Below, in pieces: positions 43,891 through 52,804 of a stretch of DNA of 64,000 nucleotides (positions are counted from its first letter, which is position 1; the number at the start of each line of letters is the position of its first letter). A program made the translations under genes and the position numbers. The notes under the pieces are model-generated. The model was not told where the DNA came from. It searched no databases and saw only the letters and a list, made by a program, of their open reading frames with translations. Source of the DNA: Massilibacteroides vaginae (lineage in GTDB: Bacteria; Bacteroidota; Bacteroidia; Bacteroidales; Tannerellaceae); assembly GCF_900178525.1 (NCBI RefSeq), contig NZ_FXDJ01000006.1:248001-312000 (forward strand), written 5' to 3'.

Positions 43891-44020
43891 GGCAAAAAAA
43901 CACATAGTAATATAAAAAAAAACATAAAGGTTATTTTTGAAAAAATAAAGGATATATTTTCAAAAATAACCTTTATGTTTTTCACCACTCTTTATGTATT
44001 GATTTTCAACGACATTAAAA
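43891..44020 (+). repeat. 21-bp-unit dispersed element, copy 3 (two units inverted)
   Basis: Two units lie inverted (ACATAAAGGTTATTTTTGA-like, then a variant) and one direct, so 43918-43943 and 43957-43982 form a perfect 26-bp hairpin with a 13-base loop. The right end TGATTTTCAACGACATTAAAA matches copies 1 and 2; the left end is less conserved. A frame from the ATG at 43888 to 44037 (49 codons) stays open through both unit orientations. It lies in the divergent gap between the TonB receptor gene and yicC. Confidence 0.88.
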
Positions 44021-44066
44021 ACGGCTGTTTTAGGTAATATTCTGCCGTTGTTTTAACTTAAAAATG

Positions 44067-44074
44067 TAACTTTG
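44067..44074 (+). promoter_or_regulatory. Candidate -7 box for yicC
   Basis: TAACTTTG, an exact TAnnTTTG, lies 11 bp before the yicC start. A TTGTTTT lies about 20 bp upstream of it. Confidence 0.5.
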
Positions 44075-44084
44075 CGGAAAAGTT

Positions 44085-44963
44085 ATGAATATGATCAAGT
44101 CGATGACCGGTTTCGGAAAAGTTACTGCCGAATTACCTTCAAAAAAAGTAACCGTTGAAATAAAAGCACTAAACAGTAAACAATTGGATTTATCAACACG
44201 TATTCCGTCTGTTTACAGAGATAAAGAAATGGAGATACGCAACCTGTTACTGCAAAACTTGGAAAGAGGGAAAATAGAGTTCAACATTTTTGTGGAATAC
44301 ATTGGTCGCGACACCCCTACACAAATCAACAGCACTGCTATTGAAAACTATTATACACAAATCAAAGATATTTCGGAAAAACTAAGTATTGAATTGCCTT
44401 CAGACTGGTTTAAAGTACTGCTCCGCCTGCCCGACGTAATTCGCACGGAAGCACCCGAAGCCGACGAAACCGAATGGGATGTTGTTGAAAAAGCTATAAA
44501 AAGCGCAATCAGCCAATTGGTGGAATTCCGTATACAGGAAGGCAATATGTTAGGCAAATTATTTGAAGAAAAGATTGGCAACATCGCGTCGCTGCTTACG
44601 GAGGTAGAACAATACGAAGGCGAACGCATCGAAAAAGTGAAGTCCAGAATTCAGGATAATCTGGAGAAAATAGCCGGTCTTGATTTCGATAAAAACCGGT
44701 TCGAGCAGGAAATGATCTACTACATTGAGAAATTAGACATCAATGAAGAGAAAACAAGATTGGACAATCACCTGAAATATTTCATCAGCACGATGAATGA
44801 AGACAGCAGTTCGGGTAAAAAATTAGGCTTTATCGCACAAGAGATGGGGCGCGAAATCAACACGTTAGGTTCCAAAAGCAACCATGCCGAAATGCAAAAA
44901 ATCGTTGTTCGCATGAAAGATGAACTCGAACAAATCAAAGAACAGGTATTAAACGTTTTATAA
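44085..44963 (+). CDS. yicC: YicC family endoribonuclease
   Basis: The 292-residue protein begins MNMIKSMTGFGKVTAELPSKKVTVEIKALNSKQLDLSTRIP and ends GREINTLGSKSNHAEMQKIVVRMKDELEQIKEQVLNV, the two conserved ends of the YicC family (the second is the DUF1732 part). YicC proteins are RNases that take part in small-RNA decay and stationary-phase survival. It is the first of three genes (yicC-gmk-nadD); the gap to gmk is 5 bp. Confidence 0.95.
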   Translation: MNMIKSMTGFGKVTAELPSKKVTVEIKALNSKQLDLSTRIPSVYRDKEMEIRNLLLQNLERGKIEFNIFVEYIGRDTPTQINSTAIENYYTQIKDISEKLSIELPSDWFKVLLRLPDVIRTEAPEADETEWDVVEKAIKSAISQLVEFRIQEGNMLGKLFEEKIGNIASLLTEVEQYEGERIEKVKSRIQDNLEKIAGLDFDKNRFEQEMIYYIEKLDINEEKTRLDNHLKYFISTMNEDSSSGKKLGFIAQEMGREINTLGSKSNHAEMQKIVVRMKDELEQIKEQVLNVL

Positions 44964-44968
44964 GCATC

Positions 44969-45535
44969 ATGACAGGAAAACTCATTATATTTTCAGCGCC
45001 TTCGGGCTCAGGCAAATCCACGATTATCAACTATCTGCTGCAACAGAATCTGAATCTTCACTTCTCGATATCGGCAACCAGCCGTTTGCCAAGAGGCGAA
45101 GAAAAAGACGGCGTAGAATATTACTTCCTCACCCCCGACGAATTCCGCGCCCGCATTAAGGGAGGAGACTTTCTGGAATATGAAGAAGTGTATACCGATA
45201 AGTTTTACGGAACTTTAAAAAGCGAAGTCGAACGGATTTTGTCTGAAGGAAACAATGTGGTGTTTGATGTAGATGTAGTGGGTGGATGTAACATCAAAAA
45301 ATATTACGGAGATCGCGCCTTGTCGGTATTTATACAGCCGCCAAGTATCGCCGCATTACGCGAACGCTTGGTAAACCGGGGCACAGATAAACCGGAAATT
45401 ATTAACGATCGCGTTCAAAAAGCAGAATACGAATTATCCTTTGCGCCTCAATTCGACGTAGTAGTTGTAAACGATGTGCTCGAAACAGCACAATCCGAGG
45501 CCTTAGCAGTGATTAAAGCATTTCTTGAAAAATGA
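44969..45535 (+). CDS. gmk: Guanylate kinase
   Basis: The 188-residue enzyme phosphorylates GMP to GDP. Seen are the P-loop [10 protein letters not shown] (residues 9-18), the GMP-binding [36 protein letters not shown] and [14 protein letters not shown]. Length and order are as in the family. The stop overlaps the nadD start by four bases (ATGA). Confidence 0.97.
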   Translation: MTGKLIIFSAPSGSGKSTIINYLLQQNLNLHFSISATSRLPRGEEKDGVEYYFLTPDEFRARIKGGDFLEYEEVYTDKFYGTLKSEVERILSEGNNVVFDVDVVGGCNIKKYYGDRALSVFIQPPSIAALRERLVNRGTDKPEIINDRVQKAEYELSFAPQFDVVVVNDVLETAQSEALAVIKAFLEK

Positions 45536-46113
45536 TTAAAACAGGTATTTTCTCCGGTTCTTTCAATCCTATACATATAGGGCATCTTGCTCTCGCGAAT
45601 TGGCTTTGCGAGATGGGAGAACTGGATGAAGTCTGGTTTTTAGTTACACCGCAAAGTCCGCTGAAGAAAAAAGCCGACTTATTAGACGATCATTTTCGCC
45701 TTCACCTGGTTGAGAAAGCGATCGGATCGTATACAAAGTTTAAAGCCTGCGATATCGAGTTTTCGCTGCCCCGGCCGTTGTATACCATAAACACATTGGC
45801 GGCTCTTACGAAGCAGTATCCCGAACACCAGTTCCAACTGATCATCGGGGCCGATAATTGGCATATTATAGATAGATGGAAAGATTCGGAAAAGCTTCTG
45901 ACTACGTATCCGGTATTAGTCTATCCCCGGATGAACTACCCGATAACCATTCCGGCAGCTTATCCGCTGGTAAAAAATGCGGATGCTCCCCTTATTGAAA
46001 TTTCTTCCACCTTCATTCGCGAGGGCATACGCCAGAATAAAGATTTGCGCTTTTTCCTCCCACAAGCTATATTTGAAGATATTCAAACGATCAAAAATTC
46101 ATTGAACAGATGA
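45532..46113 (+). CDS. nadD: Nicotinate-nucleotide adenylyltransferase
   Basis: The 193-residue enzyme makes deamido-NAD from nicotinate mononucleotide and ATP. It has the nucleotidyltransferase motif [19 protein letters not shown] (residues 6-24), LIIGADNW, and the C-terminal [10 protein letters not shown]. The start overlaps gmk by ATGA. No anomaly is seen. Confidence 0.96.
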   Translation: MIKTGIFSGSFNPIHIGHLALANWLCEMGELDEVWFLVTPQSPLKKKADLLDDHFRLHLVEKAIGSYTKFKACDIEFSLPRPLYTINTLAALTKQYPEHQFQLIIGADNWHIIDRWKDSEKLLTTYPVLVYPRMNYPITIPAAYPLVKNADAPLIEISSTFIREGIRQNKDLRFFLPQAIFEDIQTIKNSLNR

Positions 46114-46336
46114 ATTTTTACACATCATAAACCAAAATAACTACTGTTTTTTTCATTTCTGCGCTGACCTTTGTGCCTGATGGCAATAAGAAACGAATAA
46201 GGACGTAAGGCATGTTATAAAGCACAATACTTTCGTTTTAATATCAAATTTTTCTACATTTGCCAAGACTTTGAATTTAGACGAAGAATTCACGCTAACA
46301 GAAGAATGGATAAAAAATAATAATAACTTGAAAAAC
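46114..46336 (+). promoter_or_regulatory. Upstream region of the MFS transporter
   Basis: The gap holds TACATTTG (46255-46262), an exact -7 box, with TTTCG about 24 bp upstream. The reading frame of the next gene is open into it from a TTG at 46271, but an ATG at 46337 is the likely start. Nothing else is seen. Confidence 0.45.
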
Positions 46337-47773
46337 ATGAACAAAACTACAAACAAGATGACAAATTACAGGTGGGTAATTTGCTCTATGCTTTTTTTCG
46401 CAACCACAATTAATTATTTAGATAGGCAGGTGTTATCGCTCACATGGGTAGATTTCATCGCTCCGGAGTTCCATTGGACCAATACTCATTACGGTTATAT
46501 CACCGCGGCTTTTTCACTTCTTTATGCTATATGTATGCTTTTTGCCGGCCGCTTTATAGACTGGATGGATACCAAAAAAGGATTTCTTTGGGCTATCGGG
46601 ATATGGTCTGTCGGAGCATGTATTCATGCCTTTTGCGGAATCGCTACTTCCGGTATCACAACCGGCACCTGGTTTGTAGGTTTTGAAGGAGCCCGGGAAG
46701 CCATTGGTACGGTTGAGAACGTTGGCAAAGTAATAAATGTCAGTGTTGTTCTGTTTATTTTTGCGCGTTTTGTTCTTGCTTTAGGAGAAGCTGGAAACTT
46801 TCCGGCGGCGATCAAAGCCACTGCCGAATATTTCCCTAAAAAAGACAGGGCTTTCTCTACCAGCATATTCAATGCCGGTGCAACCGTAGGCGCATTAGCA
46901 GCACCTATCACCATTCCTTTCATTGCCAAAGCATTCGGATGGGAAATGGCTTTTATCATCATTGGTGCATTGGGTTTCATCTGGATGGGCTTCTGGGTAT
47001 TTATTTATAAGAAACCGGAGCAAAACCCGAAAGTAAATCAGGCGGAATTGGCTTATATCCAGCAAGACGACAAGGAAGAGGAAGCGCCTAAAGAAAATGA
47101 GGAAGTGAAGAAAATGTCTTTTATAGACTGTTTCAAATACAGACAAACCTGGGCCTTCGCCGCCGGCAAATTTATGACGGATGGCGTATGGTGGTTCTTC
47201 TTGTTCTGGGCTCCGGCTTATCTGAGTTCAGTCTATGGCATGTCTTCTACAGATGCGGCTTTCCCACTGTTCATACTTTATATGATCACTCTTCTATCAA
47301 TCATCGGCGGTTGGCTACCTTCTTATTTTGTAGACAAAAAAGGAATGAATCCGTATGCCGGTCGAATGAAAGCGATGTTGATATTCGCCTTCTTCCCTCT
47401 GTTGGCTCTTTTAGCACAACCTCTTGGTCATATCACGTATTGGATCCCTGTAATCATTATCGGTATCGCAGGAGCAGCCCATCAAGCCTGGTCTGCCAAT
47501 ATCTTCTCGACCGTAGGTGATATGTTCCCCAGATCGGCCATTGCTACCATAACCGGAATCGGCGGTATGGCAGGAGGTGTTGCCTCTTTTATCATCAACC
47601 GCAGTTCAGGTGTGTTGTTCGACTATTCAGAGACTACACAAATGCAGTTTATGGGTTTCACCGGTATCGAAGCCGGCTATTTCATCATCTTCTCCATCTG
47701 TGCGGTGTCGTACTTAATCGGATGGGTTATCATGAAAATATTAGTACCAAAATACAAACCAATTGTACTGTGA
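46337..47773 (+). CDS. MFS transporter, anion:cation symporter type (hexuronate-transporter-like)
   Basis: This 478-residue membrane protein of twelve helices has the ACS-family pattern: NYLDRQVLSLTWVDFIAPEFHWTNTHYGYITAAFSLLYAICMLFAGRFIDWMDTKKGF (helices 1-2), RFVLALGEAGNFPAAIKATAEYFPKKDRAFSTSIFNAGATVGAL, then a charged central loop. ExuT-like members carry hexuronates or other organic anions; no uronate genes adjoin it, so the substrate is uncertain. A second Met at codon 8 is an alternative start. Confidence 0.88.
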   Translation: MNKTTNKMTNYRWVICSMLFFATTINYLDRQVLSLTWVDFIAPEFHWTNTHYGYITAAFSLLYAICMLFAGRFIDWMDTKKGFLWAIGIWSVGACIHAFCGIATSGITTGTWFVGFEGAREAIGTVENVGKVINVSVVLFIFARFVLALGEAGNFPAAIKATAEYFPKKDRAFSTSIFNAGATVGALAAPITIPFIAKAFGWEMAFIIIGALGFIWMGFWVFIYKKPEQNPKVNQAELAYIQQDDKEEEAPKENEEVKKMSFIDCFKYRQTWAFAAGKFMTDGVWWFFLFWAPAYLSSVYGMSSTDAAFPLFILYMITLLSIIGGWLPSYFVDKKGMNPYAGRMKAMLIFAFFPLLALLAQPLGHITYWIPVIIIGIAGAAHQAWSANIFSTVGDMFPRSAIATITGIGGMAGGVASFIINRSSGVLFDYSETTQMQFMGFTGIEAGYFIIFSICAVSYLIGWVIMKILVPKYKPIVL

Positions 47774-47784
47774 AGATTTTCACA

Positions 47785-47872
47785 GAAGTTGGGAGTTAGA
47801 AGTTAGAAGTTAGGAGTTAGGAGTTAGGAATATTTTTCATTCTAACTACCAACTTCTAACTACCAACTTCTA
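47785..47872. repeat. Inverted array of 8-bp tandem repeats
   Basis: The left arm is built of GAAGTTAG/GGAGTTAG octamers (five to six in tandem to 47829) and the right arm of TTCTAACTACCAAC copies (47840-47871), so the whole can fold on itself. Such octamer arrays turn up between genes in Bacteroidota. It lies directly after the MFS gene and before a strong terminator. Confidence 0.8.
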
Positions 47873-47912
47873 AAAAAGGGGATACACAAAAGACAATGTG
47901 TATCCCCTTTTT
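47873..47912. terminator. Perfect 16-bp terminator hairpin
   Basis: AAAAAGGGGATACACA pairs exactly with TGTGTATCCCCTTTTT across an 8-base loop; T and A runs on both sides. It ends transcription from the MFS gene. The next gene's -7 box TACCTTTG (47930-47937) follows. Confidence 0.9.
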
Positions 47913-47956
47913 CGTGTTGCAAAAATCACTACCTTTGCGGCACTAAATTTTATTTC

Positions 47957-49279
47957 ATGTACACTTACAAGCAAATAGGAATCGTCAGTTATCCTATTTT
48001 TTTGAGCTTACTCGCCCAAAACATCATAAACGTAACCAATACCGCATTCTTAGGCCATGTTGGAGAAGTTGAATTAGGAGCTTCTGCCATGGGAGGACTC
48101 TTTTATATCTGTGCTTTCACCATTGCCTTCGGCTTTAGCACAGGATCTCAGATACTAATAGCTCGCCGGAACGGAGAAAAGAAGTATACGCAAATCGGAC
48201 CGGTTATGATTCAGGGTGTATTCTTCCTTCTTGCGCTTGCAGCAGTATTATTTGGGTTATCCCGCTTATTTACTGAAGATTTAATGCGCCTCATGATCTC
48301 GTCTGACGTTTTATTAGATAAAACAATCGATTTTCTGGATATTCGGGTGTTCGGTTTCTTTTTCTCCTTCATGAATGTCATGTTCAGGGCATTATTTGTA
48401 GGCATTACCCGCACCAAAATTCTCACAATAAACGCGATATTGATGGCCGTAACAAACGTAATTCTGGATTATGTACTAATTTTCGGCAAATGGGGTTTCC
48501 CTGAAATGGGAATTAAAGGAGCAGCCATAGGATCCGTTATGGCAGAGATCATATCTATCCTGTTTTTCGTTACGTATACTTATCATAAAGTAAACTTAGA
48601 AAAATACGGACTGAATAAACTTCGCGCGTTTGATTGGGGATTGCTCAAGAGAATCCTGAATATTTCCATTTTCACAATGGTTCAATACTTTGTTTCCATG
48701 AGCACGTGGTTTATGTTTTTCGTTGCGGTGGAACGTCTCGGACAGCGTGAGCTGGCTGTTGCGAATATCGTGCGCAGTATCTATATGGTATTATTTATCC
48801 CGATCAACTCATTCTCAACAACGACCAACACCTTTGTCAGCAACACCATTGGTGCAGGTTATACAGAAAAAGTGCTCCCGATCATAAAGAAAATAGCCGG
48901 TTTATCCTTCGTCTTCATGGCCTGTATCTCGGCGGTAGTTTGTTTGATTCCAAGAACATTAGTCTCTATCTACACCAATGATCCGTCTTTAGTTGACGCC
49001 TCAGTTCCGTCATTATATGTAATATCAGCAGCCATGTTGGTTTGTTCTATCGGCAGTATTGCCTTTAGTGGCGTATCAGGAACAGGAAATACACGTTCGG
49101 CATTAGCACTGGAACTCATAACATTATCCTTTTACGTTGCCTACCTATACTTCATAGCAGTCCATTTGCACATGCCCGTAGAAATATGTTTCACCACAGA
49201 ATTCGTTTATTTCACAGGACTATTCATCCTAAGCACAATCTATCTAAAAAAAGCCAAATGGCAGGATAAGAAAATATAG
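47957..49279 (+). CDS. MATE-family efflux transporter
   Basis: The 440-residue inner-membrane protein of twelve helices has the MATE pattern: IGIVSYPIFLSLLAQNIINVTNTAFLGHVGEVELGASAMGG at the start, the first-half GFSTGSQILIARRNGEK and the second-half echo TTTNTFVSNTIGAGYTEKVLPIIKKI. It should export cationic drugs or metabolites with Na+ or H+. It is monocistronic with its own -7 box 20 bp upstream of the ATG. Confidence 0.92.
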   Translation: MYTYKQIGIVSYPIFLSLLAQNIINVTNTAFLGHVGEVELGASAMGGLFYICAFTIAFGFSTGSQILIARRNGEKKYTQIGPVMIQGVFFLLALAAVLFGLSRLFTEDLMRLMISSDVLLDKTIDFLDIRVFGFFFSFMNVMFRALFVGITRTKILTINAILMAVTNVILDYVLIFGKWGFPEMGIKGAAIGSVMAEIISILFFVTYTYHKVNLEKYGLNKLRAFDWGLLKRILNISIFTMVQYFVSMSTWFMFFVAVERLGQRELAVANIVRSIYMVLFIPINSFSTTTNTFVSNTIGAGYTEKVLPIIKKIAGLSFVFMACISAVVCLIPRTLVSIYTNDPSLVDASVPSLYVISAAMLVCSIGSIAFSGVSGTGNTRSALALELITLSFYVAYLYFIAVHLHMPVEICFTTEFVYFTGLFILSTIYLKKAKWQDKKI

Positions 49280-49344
49280 GGGGTTAGTAATCCGCTTTCC
49301 TGCTCAAATTAATTCAGGTTGAAACTTCCGAAAGCACTTACAGC

Positions 49345-50232
49345 TCATGGAACAACAACCGTCAGTCTTGCCGGGCTGTATGTTGAGAAAAAGCCTACTG
49401 CTCCATTACTGATATTGCCTTGTATATTTGATGGTGGACCTCCGAACATGGGGTTTTCGCCATCTTTAACATCTTGGGCTTGTTTTACAAATTTATAATA
49501 GCTCTTTTCTATACGATTGAATTCGACAATGAGCTCATCACCCGAACTAAGAAACGTACGATTCTTTTTACTGTTGTCCGAATAATCATCTATCTCTGCC
49601 ATATCAGCAAAAAAATAGACTAAATAACCATTCAGATATTCTCCGTCCATAAAAAGATCGTTCATCATTCCGTATTTGCTGAGTTTTGTAGCCAATGTGT
49701 CATTTACGTAATACTTGCTGAAATAGAAATCTTCCCCTACCGGCTCTTGTGCAAACAAATTTACTGTAAATGAATTCTTTCCCATATGATCCATCCGACC
49801 AATCTGTACTGAATCCAACTGAATTGGTGAGAGCATTGTGCTGGAAGCCTCATACAGTTCTGTTGTACCATCCTGATTAAAGTCATACTCCACTTTCAGA
49901 TGATATGTTTCACCGGGTTTACCTGCTCTTAACGTTTCGGTCTGATAGGTTCCTTTTTGGTTATCATTTTCTAAAAGAGTCCAAATTTCATTTTCTGAAG
50001 TTGTTATCGTTACATGTGCACCCGATACAGTCGGATTATGTTCCATCTCAAAGTAAGGAACTGTACTACTTATTGCAACACTTTGATATGCCAACGTATC
50101 TGTAACCGTTCCATAAATTACAATAACAGGATCCGCGCTATCCAGATCAAGATCAATCCGCTCGGTACAGCTTGTCGTGAATATAAACAGAAGGACTAAC
50201 AGGTTTGTATATATATTTCTCATTTTCATCAA
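49345..50232 (-). CDS. DUF4249 surface lipoprotein
   Basis: The 295-residue lipoprotein has a signal with lipobox TTSC (Cys near residue 22) followed by ERIDLDLDSADPVIVIYGTVTD, the usual DUF4249 opening, then beta-rich sequence. In Bacteroidota such proteins almost always pair with a TonB receptor and may act like SusD as a surface lid. The start overlaps the preceding receptor gene's stop by four bases (ATGA), so the two are coupled. The start may be the first, second or fourth codon (all Met). Confidence 0.85.
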   Translation of the reverse strand: MMKMRNIYTNLLVLLFIFTTSCTERIDLDLDSADPVIVIYGTVTDTLAYQSVAISSTVPYFEMEHNPTVSGAHVTITTSENEIWTLLENDNQKGTYQTETLRAGKPGETYHLKVEYDFNQDGTTELYEASSTMLSPIQLDSVQIGRMDHMGKNSFTVNLFAQEPVGEDFYFSKYYVNDTLATKLSKYGMMNDLFMDGEYLNGYLVYFFADMAEIDDYSDNSKKNRTFLSSGDELIVEFNRIEKSYYKFVKQAQDVKDGENPMFGGPPSNIQGNISNGAVGFFSTYSPARLTVVVP

Positions 50233-52541
50233 AATTTGAAGTTATAAGTAATTGAAGGTACCAGATTAAAGAGGTATACACTTTCAGCATACGGAATACC
50301 TGTATCCGCTTCCTGATCAAATGTAATCATATAAGGATTTTTACGTCCGTAGGCATTGTATATAGAGAAGCTCCATTCGCTTTTCCATTTCTTTTTCGAA
50401 TCCGGATTGGGAACGTAAGTACATGACAGATCTAAACGATGGTAGTCCGGCTTACGGTATTCGTTCCTTCCCGAATAAACCGGGAAATACTCCCCATCAA
50501 TTCCGAAACGACCGGAAGGAAATGTAGTCGGTGTACCTGTGGCGTAAACCCATAAACCCGACAAGGTTACTTTCCGTGACAGTTCATAGTTTAAAACAAT
50601 GTTTACACTGTTTGTTTTATCATAGGGAGACAGATAAGTTTTTCCTTTATTGATCTCTGCAATAGTTCGTTCAGCTCGTGATAACGTATAGTTGACAAAT
50701 CCATTCAGTCTGCCTTTATTTTTACGTACCATAAATTCGGCTCCGTATGCCTTGCCTTTTCCTGTTCTGACCTCAGCTTCCAGGTGTTTATTTAGAATAA
50801 GATCGGCATGATCGGCAAAATCAATCACATTACTCAAAGATTTGTAGTATAGCTCGACCGATGTTTCATACGTATTATTATCCAAATTATGGAAATAGCC
50901 GGCAGAGAACATATCTACCTTTTGCGGTTTTATATTTGGTCCGGACAGAAACCACACATCAAGCGGCGAACTTGATGAAGAACTATTCGCCAACTGAATA
51001 TACTGCGTATTATGCGCATAGCTTGCCTTTACTGATGAATAATCAGTTAGCTTATAAACAACTCCGACACGTGGTTCAAGTGAATGATAGGTATTGTATA
51101 TCTTTCCTGATTTATAGAACGTAGAATCTGTCTGTTCATAATTATTGTCGTATGTAAAAACAGTTCCTTTTCCTACATTTTGAAACACAGACCATCGGAG
51201 TCCGTACTTCACCGATAATTTATCTGTTAGAGATTGTTCATTTGAAGCATACAGGGCACTTTCCAGCGCATAACTGTTATCAATTTTAAACTGTCCGTAA
51301 TCTTCTGATTTCACTGTTCCCGGAGTGAAACTATGCAAAGTAGACGTTCCGCCAAAACTTAGGTTCAGAAAACCATCATTATTGTAGGTATAGTCTGCGC
51401 GCAACATGATGTCATTTATGGTCGACTCCCAAGTCATTTTAGCACCTTCAACATCCGAAGTCAGAAAATAATCATAGTTGCTAATATTTAATCCTATACG
51501 AGAATACAGACTTTCACTGTAGCTATGACTCCAACTTAAAGAACCAGCCATATTCCCGTATTTAAAACCAGACAATTTTGTTCCGAAATTATCCTGACCG
51601 TAATACATATTCAACGAAATATTATCTCTTGGCGAGATCCGGTGAGTCATTTTTGCATTTAAGTCATAAAAGTAAAGTGTCATTCCTTTCATATCCTCAT
51701 CGCTGGACAATTTCAGAAATAAATCCGCATAACTACGTCGGCCGCCTACCATCCATGATGTTTTATTTCCCGCTTTCCCTTGCAATACCAAACGGCTAAG
51801 AATTAGTCCGATGCCACCTGTTGCCGAAAACTTTTCAGGCATATCATCTATTGTTTTAACATCCAGCAAAGAAGACAAACGTCCACCATGTTTCAAGGGT
51901 ATATCTCCTTTATAAAGTTCCAGGTCACTCACTACATCATTATTAAACACGGAGAAAAAACCCATAAGGTGCGAGGCATTATAAATTGTCGTGTTATCCA
52001 GCAAAATCAAGTTCTGATCCGGAGAACCGCCTCTTACACTAAAGCCGGAACTACCTTCCGAAGTAGACTGAACACCGGGCAATAACTGAACAGCCTTGAT
52101 GACATCAACCTCTCCCATTAATGCCGGCATTTTTTTGATCTCATTCATAGAAAGTCTTTCTACTCCCATACTCAGGTTTGTTATATTGGCATCTTTAGCC
52201 CGGGCAGTTACCACCACTTCCTCTAAAGCCGTATTATCAGCTAAAACAATTTCCAACTTCTGATTATTCGATGCCGATAATTTTGTTCTGGCTGATTGAT
52301 ACCCTACGAATGAAGTCAATAAAGTATAATTCCCTTTTTCTATTGAAAATTTAAAACGTCCGGACTCATCAGAAACATATCCTTTACGCGTCTCCTCAAT
52401 TAACAAAGTAGCTCCCGGCAAAGGTATTTTTGTCGATTTCTCAAGGACTATACCTTCAACAGTAACAGTTTGCCTTTGAGCATATACCGAACAAACAAAA
52501 AAGGAAAAGAAAGAAAAAACAATTAATGTTTTGCTTAACAT
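50229..52541 (-). CDS. TonB-dependent receptor with carboxypeptidase-like domain (partner of DUF4249)
   Basis: The 770-residue outer-membrane protein has a signal peptide (to about VYAQ), a carboxypeptidase-regulatory-like domain (VTVEGIVLEKSTKIPLPGATLLIEETRKGYVSDESGRFKF), a plug (SVRGGSPDQNLILLDNTTIYNASHLMGFFSVFN) and a barrel ending in PSITYNFKF. A candidate promoter is TAATTTTG (minus strand, 52584-52591) with TTTG 21 bp upstream centre to centre. The substrate is unknown; siderophore or peptide uptake are both possible. Confidence 0.92.
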   Translation of the reverse strand: MLSKTLIVFSFFSFFVCSVYAQRQTVTVEGIVLEKSTKIPLPGATLLIEETRKGYVSDESGRFKFSIEKGNYTLLTSFVGYQSARTKLSASNNQKLEIVLADNTALEEVVVTARAKDANITNLSMGVERLSMNEIKKMPALMGEVDVIKAVQLLPGVQSTSEGSSGFSVRGGSPDQNLILLDNTTIYNASHLMGFFSVFNNDVVSDLELYKGDIPLKHGGRLSSLLDVKTIDDMPEKFSATGGIGLILSRLVLQGKAGNKTSWMVGGRRSYADLFLKLSSDEDMKGMTLYFYDLNAKMTHRISPRDNISLNMYYGQDNFGTKLSGFKYGNMAGSLSWSHSYSESLYSRIGLNISNYDYFLTSDVEGAKMTWESTINDIMLRADYTYNNDGFLNLSFGGTSTLHSFTPGTVKSEDYGQFKIDNSYALESALYASNEQSLTDKLSVKYGLRWSVFQNVGKGTVFTYDNNYEQTDSTFYKSGKIYNTYHSLEPRVGVVYKLTDYSSVKASYAHNTQYIQLANSSSSSSPLDVWFLSGPNIKPQKVDMFSAGYFHNLDNNTYETSVELYYKSLSNVIDFADHADLILNKHLEAEVRTGKGKAYGAEFMVRKNKGRLNGFVNYTLSRAERTIAEINKGKTYLSPYDKTNSVNIVLNYELSRKVTLSGLWVYATGTPTTFPSGRFGIDGEYFPVYSGRNEYRKPDYHRLDLSCTYVPNPDSKKKWKSEWSFSIYNAYGRKNPYMITFDQEADTGIPYAESVYLFNLVPSITYNFKF

Positions 52542-52751
52542 AATTTAGCGTGCTTATAAAAACGTATTTTAAGAACCAATATTCAAAATTACTCCAGTTT
52601 TACAATCAAACGCTGCTTTCTTTTAAACATGGCAACCAATGTGGAGTCAAATTCGTTTGCAAAAAAACGGAAAAGAAGGTTCAATACAAACGAAACACTT
52701 CTATTTTTATTGTTTTTTAGGATGATACACTATCCATTGAATTACTTCAAA

Positions 52752-52782
52752 AAAAGGCTACCCTTTTTCAGAGTAGCCTTTT
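52752..52782 (-). terminator. Terminator after susD
   Basis: On the minus strand AAAAGGCTAC and GTAGCCTTTT form a 10-bp stem with an 11-base loop and a T-rich tail, 23 bp after the susD stop. The rest of 52542-52751 shows only the promoter of the TonB receptor gene. Confidence 0.8.
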
Positions 52783-52804
52783 CGTATATTAAAAAAACAT
52801 CTAT

